Below are positions 9,045-17,187 of a DNA stretch of 64,000 nucleotides, one piece after another; within the stretch, counting starts at the first letter, position 1, and the number at the start of each line of letters is the position of its first letter. A model generated the notes under the pieces. That model was not told the DNA's origin. It did no database searches and saw nothing but the letters and a program-made list of their open reading frames with translations. Source of the stretch: Actinomadura rifamycini DSM 43936 (GTDB lineage: Bacteria; Actinomycetota; Actinomycetes; Streptosporangiales; Streptosporangiaceae); the NCBI RefSeq assembly GCF_000425065.1, contig NZ_KE384301.1, forward strand, positions 124,001-188,000, written 5' to 3'. The position numbers were made by a program, and so were the translations under genes.

Positions 9045-10571
9045 GTGACCGAGTCAGCGAATCCGCTCCGGGATCCGCGGGACAAGCGCCTGCCGCGGGT
9101 CGCCGGGCCGTGCGTGCTCGTGCTGTTCGGCGTCACCGGCGACCTGTCCCGCAAGAAGCTGCTGCCGGCCATCTACGACCTGGCGAACCGGGGCCTGCTC
9201 CCGCCGGGGTTCTCGCTGGTCGGTTTCGCCCGCCGGGACTGGGAGAACGAGGACTTCCGGCAGATCGCCTACGAGTCGGTGAAGGCGCACGCCCGGACCC
9301 CGTTCCGCGAGGACGTCTGGCGGCACCTGTCGGAGGGCATGCACTTCGTCCCCGGCGAGTTCGGCGACCCGGGCGCGTTCGAGGCGCTGGCGATGGCCGT
9401 CAAGGAGCTCGACGAGAGCCGCGGCACGGGCGGCAACTACGCGTTCTACCTGTCGATCCCGCCGAAGTTCTTCCCGCAGGCCGTGGAGCAGCTGCAGCGC
9501 AGCGGCCTGGCCGACCGGACGGACGGGTCGTGGCGGCGGGTCGTGATCGAGAAGCCGTTCGGCCGCGACCTGGCGACCGCCAAGGAGCTGAACGCCACCG
9601 TCCACCGCGTGTTCCCCGAGGAGTCGATCTTCCGGATCGACCACTACCTCGGCAAGGAGACGGTGCAGAACATCCTGGCGCTGCGGTTCGCCAACTCGAT
9701 GTTCGAGCCGATCTGGAACCGCGGGTACATCGACCACGTGCAGATCACGATGGCCGAGGACATCGGAATCGGCGGCCGGGCCGGCTACTACGACGGCATC
9801 GGCGCGGCCCGCGACGTGATCCAGAACCACCTGCTGCAGCTGCTGGCGCTGACGGCGATGGAGGAGCCCACGTCGTTCAGCGCGGAGGCCGTCCGCGCCG
9901 AGAAGGCCAAGATCCTGTCGTCGGTGCGGGTGCCGGGCAACCTGGCGGAGTCCACCGCGCGCGGCCAGTACGCGGCGGGCTGGCAGGGCGGCGTGAACGT
10001 CAAGGGCTACCTGCAGGAGGACGGCATCCCCGCCGACTCCCGCACCGAGACCTACGCCGCGGTCAAGCTGGAGATCGACAACCGCCGCTGGGCGGGCGTC
10101 CCGTTCTACCTGCGCACCGGCAAGCGGCTCAGCCGCCGCGTGACGGAGGTGGCGCTCGTGTTCCAGCAGGCGCCGCACCAGCCGTTCTCGCAGACCGACA
10201 CCGAGGAGCTGGGGCAGAACGCCCTGGTCATGCGGGTGCAGCCGGACGAGGGCATCACGGTCCGGTTCGGCTCGAAGGTGCCCGGCACCTCGATGGAGAT
10301 CCGCGACGTCAACATGGACTTCGCGTACGGCGAGTCGTTCACCGAGGCGTCCCCCGAGGCGTACGAGCGGCTGCTGCTGGACGTGCTCATCGGCGACCCG
10401 CCGCTGTTCCCCCGGCAGGAGGAGGTCGAGCTGTCCTGGAAGATCCTCGACCCGATCGAGGAGTTCTGGGCCGAGCGCGGCGACCTCGACCAGTACAAGT
10501 CCGGCGGTTACGGGCCCGACAGCGCCGACGAGCTGATGGCGCGGGACGGCCGCTCGTGGAGGAGGCTCTGA
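9045..10571 (+). CDS. zwf: Glucose-6-phosphate 1-dehydrogenase
   Basis: Oxidises glucose 6-phosphate to 6-phosphogluconolactone with reduction of NADP+ or NAD+, the entry step of the oxidative pentose phosphate pathway. The 508-residue length is typical. The N-terminal Rossmann motif FGVTGDLSRKK and the active-site signature RIDHYLGKE (H200, K204) are intact. GTG 9045 has GAGGGG 8 nt upstream; the reading frame is open further upstream, but the conserved sequence begins shortly after this start. The stop overlaps the opcA start (TGATG). Confidence 0.95.
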   Translation: MTESANPLRDPRDKRLPRVAGPCVLVLFGVTGDLSRKKLLPAIYDLANRGLLPPGFSLVGFARRDWENEDFRQIAYESVKAHARTPFREDVWRHLSEGMHFVPGEFGDPGAFEALAMAVKELDESRGTGGNYAFYLSIPPKFFPQAVEQLQRSGLADRTDGSWRRVVIEKPFGRDLATAKELNATVHRVFPEESIFRIDHYLGKETVQNILALRFANSMFEPIWNRGYIDHVQITMAEDIGIGGRAGYYDGIGAARDVIQNHLLQLLALTAMEEPTSFSAEAVRAEKAKILSSVRVPGNLAESTARGQYAAGWQGGVNVKGYLQEDGIPADSRTETYAAVKLEIDNRRWAGVPFYLRTGKRLSRRVTEVALVFQQAPHQPFSQTDTEELGQNALVMRVQPDEGITVRFGSKVPGTSMEIRDVNMDFAYGESFTEASPEAYERLLLDVLIGDPPLFPRQEEVELSWKILDPIEEFWAERGDLDQYKSGGYGPDSADELMARDGRSWRRL

Positions 10572-11500
10572 TGAACATCGACCTCACCGGGACCTCGACC
10601 CGCAAGATTCAGGACGCGCTGACGCAGGCGCGGCACCTGATGGGCGGGCCCGCGGTCGGCATGGTGCTGACACTGATCATCGTGACGGACGAGTCGGCGC
10701 AGTACGACGCGGTCCGCGCCGCGACGGAGGCGGCGCGGGAGCACCCGTGCCGGGTGCTGACCGTCATCTCGCGGGACCCGCGCGGCAACTCCTCCCGCCT
10801 GGACGCCGAGATCCGGATGGGCGAGACGGGGCCGGGCGAGACGGTGCTGCTGCGGATGTACGGCCCGCTCGCCGAGCACGCCGACTCGGTCGTCGTCCCG
10901 CTGCTGATGCCCGACACCCCCGTGGTGACGTGGTGGCCCGGCGGGAAGGTGCCGAAGGTGCCCGCCAAGGACCCGCTCGGCCGGCTGGCGCAGCGCCGGG
11001 TGACCGACGCCTACGCCGCCCGCGACCGGCTCGGCACCCTCGCGCAGCTCGCCGCCGGGTACCGTCCGGGCGACACCGACTTCACCTGGACGCGGGTCAC
11101 GAACTGGCGGTCCCTGCTGGCGGCGGCGCTCGACCAGGACCACGACGAGATCCTGTCCGGCGAGGTGATGGCCGAGCCGGACAGCCCCAGCGCGGAGCTG
11201 CTGGCGGCGTGGCTGTCGATCCGCCTCGGGGTGCCCGTGGAGCGCACGGTCTCCGAGGGGCCCGGCATCACCGGCGTCCGGCTGCGGACGGCGTCCGGCG
11301 ACATCGTGGTGCACCGCCCGGACGGCCGCGTCGCGACGCTGTGCCGGCCGGACCAGCCGGACCGGCAGGTGTCGCTGATGCGGCGGCCGATGTCGGAGCT
11401 GCTGGCCGAGGAGCTGCGGCGGCTCGACCCCGACGAGGTGTACCAGGAGGCGGCGGCCCGGTTCGCCAAGGACCTCGCGGGCGCGGCGGGGGACGCGTGA
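10571..11500 (+). CDS. opcA: Glucose-6-phosphate dehydrogenase assembly protein OpcA
   Basis: 309-residue actinobacterial/cyanobacterial OpcA, needed for assembly or allosteric activation of G6PDH. Recognised by its position between zwf and pgl and by sequence such as VVPLLMPDTPVVTWWPG and DFTWTRVTNWR. Start and stop overlap its neighbours (TGATG with zwf, GTGA with pgl), giving coupled translation of all three. Confidence 0.93.
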   Translation: MNIDLTGTSTRKIQDALTQARHLMGGPAVGMVLTLIIVTDESAQYDAVRAATEAAREHPCRVLTVISRDPRGNSSRLDAEIRMGETGPGETVLLRMYGPLAEHADSVVVPLLMPDTPVVTWWPGGKVPKVPAKDPLGRLAQRRVTDAYAARDRLGTLAQLAAGYRPGDTDFTWTRVTNWRSLLAAALDQDHDEILSGEVMAEPDSPSAELLAAWLSIRLGVPVERTVSEGPGITGVRLRTASGDIVVHRPDGRVATLCRPDQPDRQVSLMRRPMSELLAEELRRLDPDEVYQEAAARFAKDLAGAAGDA

Positions 11501-12255
11501 GCGCCCCGCTGGCGGTCCCGCACCCGGACGCGGACGCGGTCGCGCAGGCCGCCGCGGCCCGGCTCGTCACGGCGATCGCCGACGCCCAGGCCGAGCGGGG
11601 CGGCGCGTCGATCGTGCTGACCGGCGGCGGCGTCGGCACCGCCGTCCTCGCGGCCCTCGGCTCCTCCCCCGCCCGGCGCGCGGTCGACTGGCGGCGCGTG
11701 GACGTGTGGTGGGGCGACGAGCGGTTCCTGCCGTCCGGTGATCCCGAGCGCAACGAGACGGGCGCGCGGGAGGCGCTCCTCGACCGCGTCGACGTCGACC
11801 CGGCCCGCGTGCACGCCATGCCCGCGTCCGACGGTCCCGACGGCGACGACGTCGACGCCGCGGCGCGGCGGTACGCCGCCGAGCTGGCCGCGGCGGCCGG
11901 CGGGAACGGTCCAGTGCCCGCGTTCGACGTGCTGATGCTGGGCGTCGGGCCGGACGCGCACGTCGCGTCGCTGTTCCCCGGGATGCCGCAGCTGACCGCC
12001 GCGGGCCCGGTCGTGCCGGTGCGGGACGCCCCGAAGCCGCCGCCGACCCGGATCTCGCTGACGTACCCGTCGCTGCGGGCCGCGCGGGAGGTGTGGCTGC
12101 TGGCGGCGGGCGAGAGCAAGGCCGACGCCGTGCGGCTCGCGCTCGCGCCCGGCACGGCACCGGAGAAGGCGCCGGTGGCGGGCGCCCGGGGCGCCGAGCG
12201 CACCCTCCTCCTGGTGGACCGCGCCGCCGCCGGCGGCGGGCCGGGGCCCCGGTAG
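11497..12255 (+). CDS. pgl: 6-phosphogluconolactonase
   Basis: Hydrolyses 6-phosphogluconolactone to 6-phosphogluconate. The 252-residue product shows the DevB/SOL-family motifs WWGDERFLPSGDPERNE near residues 69-85 and MLGVGPDAHVASLFPG near 146-161. Its GTG overlaps the opcA stop. It is the last gene of the pentose-phosphate operon and is followed by a long hairpin. No gnd (6-phosphogluconate dehydrogenase) gene is present in the window. Confidence 0.94.
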   Translation: MSAPLAVPHPDADAVAQAAAARLVTAIADAQAERGGASIVLTGGGVGTAVLAALGSSPARRAVDWRRVDVWWGDERFLPSGDPERNETGAREALLDRVDVDPARVHAMPASDGPDGDDVDAAARRYAAELAAAAGGNGPVPAFDVLMLGVGPDAHVASLFPGMPQLTAAGPVVPVRDAPKPPPTRISLTYPSLRAAREVWLLAAGESKADAVRLALAPGTAPEKAPVAGARGAERTLLLVDRAAAGGGPGPR

Positions 12256-12270
12256 CCGGACGGAACACGG

Positions 12271-12316
12271 TTCCCGCGCCCCGGGCGGCCCGTGTGACGG
12301 GCGGGGGGCGCGGGAA
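12271..12316 (+). terminator. Long hairpin ending the pentose-phosphate operon
   Basis: TTCCCGCGCCCC (12271-12282) pairs perfectly with GGGGCGCGGGAA (12305-12316), and GCCCGT/ACGGGC pair inside it. It starts 15 nt after the pgl stop, so it is a strong terminator candidate. Its last base is the first base of the ATG assigned to the cupin, so it could also mask that start if read-through occurs. Confidence 0.65.
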
Positions 12317-12660
12317 TGACCACGGGCATGCAGAAGCTCTCGTTGGACGCGCAGGCCCGCAGGCTCCTCGAGCAGGCGTCCGCCGCATCGTCGGGGCGGG
12401 CGGCCGAGACCGTCCACGGCGGGCACGAGCACGTGCTGCGGCAGACGCTGATCGCGCTGACGGCCGGCACGGGCATGTCCGAGCACGAGAACCCGGGCGA
12501 GGCCACGGTGCTGGTGCGGTCCGGGCGCGTCCGGCTGCGCAGCGGCGACGACGCCTGGGACGGGATCGCGGGCGACCTGCTGATCGTCCCGCCGGCCCGC
12601 CACGCCCTCGACGCGCTGGAGGACTCGGTCGTCCTGCTGACGGTCGCGAAGCTCGGCTGA
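12316..12660 (+). CDS. Small cupin-domain protein
   Basis: 114 residues with a single cupin barrel: HENPGEATVLVRSGRVRL followed by GDLLIVPPARHALDALED. The usual metal histidines are only partly kept (one His in the first motif, one in PPARH), so metal binding is uncertain. ATG 12316 has no separate Shine-Dalgarno and coincides with the end of the preceding hairpin; ATG 12328 is an alternative start. The substrate is unknown. It lies 84 nt before the histidine kinase on the same strand. Confidence 0.7.
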   Translation: MTTGMQKLSLDAQARRLLEQASAASSGRAAETVHGGHEHVLRQTLIALTAGTGMSEHENPGEATVLVRSGRVRLRSGDDAWDGIAGDLLIVPPARHALDALEDSVVLLTVAKLG

Positions 12661-12744
12661 TCCCCGCGGGGGGCTACCAAAGTCGATCGTCCGGGCGACC
12701 TGCGGCCACTGCCGGCGGGGCGCCCGGCCGCTAGCGTGGTGCGC

Positions 12745-13887
12745 GTGAGTCTCCGCAGGTCCTTCCGCGAGTGGGTCCGCGACGTCTTCGTCACGGCGTG
12801 CGCCCTCGTGATCGGTCTTCTCGTCCTCGCGGGCGCCCGGGACACCTATGAGGCGGTCTCGGGATGGGAGGACGTCAAGGAGGCGGTCCTGGGCGGCATC
12901 AGCATGCTGGTGCTGCTGCTGTTCCGCCGGTCGCGCCCCATGCACACGGCGCTGTTCCTCACCGTGTGGGGGCTCACCAGCTCGGTGGCGTGGGGCGCCA
13001 CCGCGATGGCGGTGTTCGGCGTCGCCGTGCACCGCCCCTGGCGGTCCGCGCTCGCCGTGGCCGGGCTGAACTGCGGGCTCATCCTCAGCGCGTTCCTCGG
13101 CCTGCCGGCCGACCTGACGACGCGGGAGCGGCTGGAGTCGGTGGCCGTCTTCGTCCTCGGCTACGCGCTCCTGGTCGCCACGGGGCTGCTGATCCGGTCG
13201 CGGCGGCAGCTCGTCGAGTCGCTGCGGGAGCGGGCGCGGCAGGCCGAGGAGGGGCAGCGGCTGCGCGTCGAGGAGGCGCGCCACCTGGAGCGGGAGCGGA
13301 TCGCCCGGGAGATGCACGACGTCCTCGCGCACCGCATCTCGCTGCTGGCCGTGCACGCCGGGGCGCTGGAGTTCCGCCCGGACACGCCCGAGGAGCACCG
13401 CGAGGCCGTCGGGATCATCCGGCGCAGCGCGCACGAGGCGATGGAGGACCTGCGGGAGGTGATCTGGGTGCTGCGCGCCCCCGGCGCGGGCGAGGACCCG
13501 CAGCGCCCGCAGCCGACGCTCGCCGACGTCCCGGAGCTGGTCCGGGAGGCGCGGGCCGCCGGGGCCCGGATCGAGCTGGACGACCGGGTGCCCGATCCCG
13601 CCGCCGTCCCCGACCGGGTCGGGCGGCACGCCTACCGGATCGTCCAGGAGGGGCTGACGAACGCCCGCAAGCACGCGCCGGACGCCGCCGTGCGGGTCGT
13701 CCTGGACGCCGGGCCGGAGCTGACGATCGAGCTCGACAACGCCACGGCGCCCCGCCGGGAACCGGCGCTGCCGGGCGCCGGGGCGGGCCTGGTGGGGCTG
13801 GCGGAGCGGGTGGCGCTGCTCGGCGGGACGCTCGAGCACGGCGCCGCAGGGGGCCGGTTCCGGCTCCGCGCCCGGCTGCCCCTGTGA
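12745..13887 (+). CDS. Sensor histidine kinase, NarL-partner (HisKA_3) type
   Basis: 380-residue membrane kinase. The N-terminal half has four to five hydrophobic segments (about residues 10-140). A dimerisation/phosphotransfer helix follows with REMHDVLAHRIS, phospho-acceptor H191, then a HATPase_c domain with AYRIVQEGLTNARKHAP and GLVGLAERVALLGG. No extracellular sensor domain is evident. GTG 12745 is chosen because TAGCGT (12732-12737) lies 7 nt upstream, the pattern of a leaderless actinomycete transcript; GTG 12736 is the longer alternative. The likely partner is the response regulator at 14386, with a flavin-reductase-like gene between. Confidence 0.9.
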   Translation: MSLRRSFREWVRDVFVTACALVIGLLVLAGARDTYEAVSGWEDVKEAVLGGISMLVLLLFRRSRPMHTALFLTVWGLTSSVAWGATAMAVFGVAVHRPWRSALAVAGLNCGLILSAFLGLPADLTTRERLESVAVFVLGYALLVATGLLIRSRRQLVESLRERARQAEEGQRLRVEEARHLERERIAREMHDVLAHRISLLAVHAGALEFRPDTPEEHREAVGIIRRSAHEAMEDLREVIWVLRAPGAGEDPQRPQPTLADVPELVREARAAGARIELDDRVPDPAAVPDRVGRHAYRIVQEGLTNARKHAPDAAVRVVLDAGPELTIELDNATAPRREPALPGAGAGLVGLAERVALLGGTLEHGAAGGRFRLRARLPL

Positions 13888-13927
13888 GGATGCATGGCGG
13901 GCGGGGCGCCGGGGCATGGGGAGGGAC

Positions 13928-14356
13928 ATGGCTTCTGAGTCTTCCGCGCGGCCCGTCCTGGAAGAGCTCGACCGGGCGGAGTGCCTGCGCCTCATCGCGC
14001 CCGGCGGCATCGGCCGGGTCGCGTTCGACGACGGGGAGGGCCCCACGGTCATCCCGGTGAACTACGCGGTCGACGGCGAGTCGGTGATCTTCCGCACGTC
14101 GGAGTCGGCGCGGATGAACCGCAGCCTGCTGACGGCCGTGCCGGGCGGGCAGGTCCGCATGGCGTTCGAGGTCGACCGGATCGACTCCGCGACGCACGAG
14201 GGGTGGAGCGTCCTGCTGCGCGGCGGCGCCCATCCGCTGTCGGAGGACGAGCGGGACGCCGTCGCGAGCGTGGAGCCGTGGCCCGCCGGGCACCGCGGCG
14301 CCTGGTTCAGCCTGACCGCCGGAGAGGTGAGCGGGCGGCGCCTGCACCGCTCCTGA
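13928..14356 (+). CDS. Pyridoxamine 5'-phosphate oxidase-like flavin protein
   Basis: 142-residue split-barrel protein of the PNPOx-like superfamily that binds FMN or F420. Visible features are LIAPGGIGRVAFDDGEGPTVIPVNYAV and the strand/turn SVIFRTSESARMNRSL. It is too short and divergent to be the vitamin B6 enzyme; many such actinobacterial proteins are F420/FMN reductases or heme-binding proteins. ATG 13928 follows GGGGAGGGAC directly, while ATG 13916 would remove that site. It sits between a kinase and a response regulator, so it may be a redox partner or target of that system. Confidence 0.75.
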   Translation: MASESSARPVLEELDRAECLRLIAPGGIGRVAFDDGEGPTVIPVNYAVDGESVIFRTSESARMNRSLLTAVPGGQVRMAFEVDRIDSATHEGWSVLLRGGAHPLSEDERDAVASVEPWPAGHRGAWFSLTAGEVSGRRLHRS

Positions 14357-14385
14357 CGCCCCTCCGGCCCCGTAGAGTCTGCGGC

Positions 14386-15045
14386 ATGGATTCCCTCCGC
14401 GTGCTCATCGTGGACGATGACGCGCTCGTCCGCGCGGGCCTGTCGATGATGCTGTCGAACGCGGGCGACCTCGACGTCGTCGCGGACGTCGCCGACGGCG
14501 CCGAGGTCGTGCCCGCGGTGAACGAGCACCGGCCCGACGTGGTGCTGATGGACATCCGGATGCCGCGGCTGGACGGGCTGGCCGCGACGGAGCTGCTGCG
14601 GTCCCGCCGCGATCCGCCGGAGATCATCATCCTGACGACGTTCGACACCGACGACCACATCGTGCGGGCGATGCGGGCGGGCGCGAGCGGGTTCCTGCTC
14701 AAGCACACCCCTCCCCCGGAGATCATCCGCGCGATCCGGCAGGTCGCCGCCGGGGAGCCGATGATGTCGCCGACGGTGCTGCGGCGGCTGATGTCGTACG
14801 CGGCGGGTTCCGGGGTCGACCCGGCCCGCGACCGCGCCCGCGGGCTGCTCGGCCGGCTCAGCGACGGCGAGCGGGCCGTCGCGCTGCTGGTCGGCCGGGG
14901 CCGGACGAACGCCGAGATCGGCCGCGAGCTGTCGCTGAGCGTGGCGACGGTCAAGGCGTACGTCTCCCGCCTGCTGAGCAAGCTCGAACTGAACAACCGG
15001 GTGCAGGTCGCGCTGCTCGTCCACGACGCCGACCTCGGCGAGTAG
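14386..15045 (+). CDS. NarL/LuxR-family response regulator
   Basis: 219 residues: receiver domain with phospho-acceptor D56 in VVLMDIRMP and the conserved lysine in GFLLKHTP, then a LuxR-type helix-turn-helix (GRTNAEIGRELSLSVATVKAYVSRLLSKL). TAGAGT (14373-14378) lies 7 nt upstream of the ATG, so the transcript is probably leaderless and started by its own promoter rather than by read-through. Predicted partner is the kinase at 12745. It ends 2 nt from the convergent MFS gene. Confidence 0.93.
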   Translation: MDSLRVLIVDDDALVRAGLSMMLSNAGDLDVVADVADGAEVVPAVNEHRPDVVLMDIRMPRLDGLAATELLRSRRDPPEIIILTTFDTDDHIVRAMRAGASGFLLKHTPPPEIIRAIRQVAAGEPMMSPTVLRRLMSYAAGSGVDPARDRARGLLGRLSDGERAVALLVGRGRTNAEIGRELSLSVATVKAYVSRLLSKLELNNRVQVALLVHDADLGE

Positions 15046-15047
15046 CC

Positions 15048-16562
15048 TCAGCGGCCGCGCGGCTCCAGCGGGACGTGCCGCAGCGCGAGCGCGGCCGCCA
15101 GGCCCACGGCCAGCAGCGGCAGCGCGGACAGGAACACGGCCGAGAACGCGTGCGCGAAGGCGTCGGCCGCGCCGTCCCGGACGGGCGCGGGCAGCGTTTC
15201 GAGGACCTCGGGGCGGACGGCGTCCCGCAGCGGCGGCGCGTCCCCGGGCATCCGGTCCGCGGCCTCCGCGGCGAACCGGTTCGTCACGATCGCGCCGAAC
15301 ACGGCCGTTCCGGCAGCGGTGCCGAGCATCCGCGTCGCGAACACCCCGGAACCCGCCGCGCCGAGGTCGCGCCGCGGCGCCGCGTTCTGCGCGATGAGCA
15401 CGACGACCTGCTGCGACAGGCCGGCTCCGAAGCCCAGCACCGCCATGTACAGCCCGGCGGCGAGCATGCCCGTGCCGGCGTCCATGCCCGCCAGGAGCGC
15501 GACGCCCGCGGCGCTGACGGCCATGCTCGCGGCGGGGAGCCGGTGGTAGCGGCCGGTCCGCGCGATGTAGCGCCCGGCCAGCAGGGAGGACGCGAGCAGG
15601 CCGAGCATCATCGGCAGCACGAGCAGTCCGGAGCGGGTGGCGTCCGCTCCCCCGACGACCTGGAAGAACATCGGCAGGTAGGTCGCGAGCCCGAAGCCGG
15701 TGGCGCCGCCGACGGCCGCGACGGCGCAGGCCGCCGCGTACGAGCGGTCGCGGAACAGCCGCGGCGGCACGACCGGTTCGGCGGCCCGCCGCTCGGCGAG
15801 GAGCCAGGCCGCGAACAGGACGGCCGCCCCGGCGGCGAGGCCGAGCACCGCCGGCGACGTCCACGCGTGGTGCGTCCCGGCCCGGCTCGTGAACAGGGTG
15901 AAGCAGGTGACGGCGGCGCCGAGCAGCACGATGCCGAGGTAGTCGACGCGCGGTTCGCGGTCGGGCGCGGGCAGCCGCAGGAACGCGACGATCACGACGG
16001 CCGCCGCGACGCCCAGCGGCAGGTTCAGGTAGAAGGCCCACCGCCAGGACGCGTGGTCGGTGAGGAAGCCGCCGAGGATCGGCCCCGCGACGGTCGCGAC
16101 CGCGAAGTTGACCGCGGAGTAGCCCTGGTACCGGGCCCGCTCCCGGGGCTCGAAGAGGTCGCCGGTGAGCCCGAACGTCGAGCCCATGAGGCAGCCCGCG
16201 CCGGCGCCCTGCACCGCCCGGAACACGAGCAGCCAGGCCATCGACGGCGCCGCCCCGCACGCCGCCGAGCCGGCGAGGAAGGCCAGCAGCCCGATCAGGT
16301 AGACGGGCTTGCGGCCGAACAGGTCGCCGAGCCGTCCGGAGAGCGGCACCGTGACGCTCGTCGCCAGGATGTAGGCGGTCGAGACCCACGCGAGCCGGTC
16401 GGCGCCGCCGAGGTCCCCGGCGATCGTGGGCAGCGCCGTCGCGAGCACCGTCGCGTCCAGCGACGACATCAGGCCCGCGAGCATGAGGCCCCCGAACACC
16501 AGCACCCGGCGCCGGGGGGTCATGCCGTCCCCCGGCGCCCGCCCATCCGTTGCCACGGTCAT
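15048..16562 (-). CDS. MFS drug exporter, DHA2 (EmrB/QacA) type
   Basis: 504-residue proton-coupled multidrug exporter with about 14 transmembrane segments. The family motifs are visible: LDATVLATALPTIAGDLG in the first helices, GRLGDLFGRKPVY between TM2 and TM3, and GPILGGFLTDHASWRWAFYLNLPLG in TM5/TM6. The ATG is preceded by GAGGTG. It is divergent from the marR gene across 89 nt containing inverted repeats, the classic layout for a MarR-controlled exporter. Substrate unknown. Confidence 0.92.
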   Translation of the reverse strand: MTVATDGRAPGDGMTPRRRVLVFGGLMLAGLMSSLDATVLATALPTIAGDLGGADRLAWVSTAYILATSVTVPLSGRLGDLFGRKPVYLIGLLAFLAGSAACGAAPSMAWLLVFRAVQGAGAGCLMGSTFGLTGDLFEPRERARYQGYSAVNFAVATVAGPILGGFLTDHASWRWAFYLNLPLGVAAAVVIVAFLRLPAPDREPRVDYLGIVLLGAAVTCFTLFTSRAGTHHAWTSPAVLGLAAGAAVLFAAWLLAERRAAEPVVPPRLFRDRSYAAACAVAAVGGATGFGLATYLPMFFQVVGGADATRSGLLVLPMMLGLLASSLLAGRYIARTGRYHRLPAASMAVSAAGVALLAGMDAGTGMLAAGLYMAVLGFGAGLSQQVVVLIAQNAAPRRDLGAAGSGVFATRMLGTAAGTAVFGAIVTNRFAAEAADRMPGDAPPLRDAVRPEVLETLPAPVRDGAADAFAHAFSAVFLSALPLLAVGLAAALALRHVPLEPRGR

Positions 16563-16574
16563 CCGTGCACCTCA

Positions 16575-16613
16575 CATTCATGTGCGAAAGTCAGATGAAT
16601 GCTAGACGCACAT
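16575..16613. promoter_or_regulatory. Probable MarR operator between exporter and marR
   Basis: Two nested inverted repeats lie in the divergent intergenic region: CATTCA (16575-16580)/TGAATG (16596-16601) and ATGTGCG (16580-16586)/CGCACAT (16607-16613). TAGACT at 16638-16643 is the likely marR -10. The AT content is higher than in neighbouring DNA. Confidence 0.55.
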
Positions 16614-16651
16614 ACATGAGCGACGCAACGGCGGCGTTAGACTCTCCTGCC

Positions 16652-17107
16652 ATGAGCGAGGAGGCGATCGACGCCGTCGAGCGGAGCATGGTGCGGCTGC
16701 GCCGCGGGATGTCCCGGCAGCGGCTCGGCAAGGCGGCGGTCCGGGAGCACAACCTCCCCGTGGACGTGCAGGTCCTGCACGTGGTCGACATCGTCGACGA
16801 GGGCCCGGACCGGCCCGGCCAGGAGGTCAGCGTCGGGCTCGTCGCCGCCCGCCTCGGCGTGGACGCCTCGCGCGGCAGCCGCATCGTCGCCGAGGCCGTC
16901 AAGTCCGGCTACGTCCGGCGGGTCGCCTCCCAGGAGGACGGGCGCCGCATCCACCTGGAGCTCACCGACGCGGGCCGCGCGGTCGTCGAGGCCACCCGCC
17001 GCACCCGCCAGGAGCACTTCGCGAGGGCGATGGGCGACTGGACCGACGCCGAACGCGCCGAGTTCGCCCGCCTCCTGGCCCGCTTCGTCGACGGCTACGA
17101 CGGCTGA
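16652..17107 (+). CDS. MarR-family transcriptional regulator
   Basis: 151-residue winged-helix regulator: VGLVAARLGVDASRGSRIVAEAVKSGYVRR is the recognition region and QEDGRRIHLELTDAGRAVVEATR the wing, followed by the C-terminal dimerisation helix. ATG 16652 is chosen because TAGACT lies 8 nt upstream, suggesting a leaderless message; ATG 16616 is a possible longer start. It probably represses the divergent exporter. Its last 58 coding bases recur at 33146-33203, on the far side of the neighbouring gene block. Confidence 0.88.
   Translation: MSEEAIDAVERSMVRLRRGMSRQRLGKAAVREHNLPVDVQVLHVVDIVDEGPDRPGQEVSVGLVAARLGVDASRGSRIVAEAVKSGYVRRVASQEDGRRIHLELTDAGRAVVEATRRTRQEHFARAMGDWTDAERAEFARLLARFVDGYDG
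17042..17099 (+). repeat. Left copy of the 58-nt marR-tail direct repeat
   Basis: These 58 nt at the 3' end of marR match 33146-33203 at 55 of 58 positions without gaps (differences at 17061, 17064 and 17076, all transitions). Similarity stops at 17041 on the left and fades after 17102 on the right. The two copies are 16,104 nt apart in the same orientation and enclose all of the lipid/isoprenoid gene block. Confidence 0.9.
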
Positions 17108-17187
17108 GCCGGATACGGCGCCGGGCGAGGCGGTGAACCGGCGGCGGCGGTGGACCGGGCTGACGGGCCGGGCGTATCCTCCGTCCG

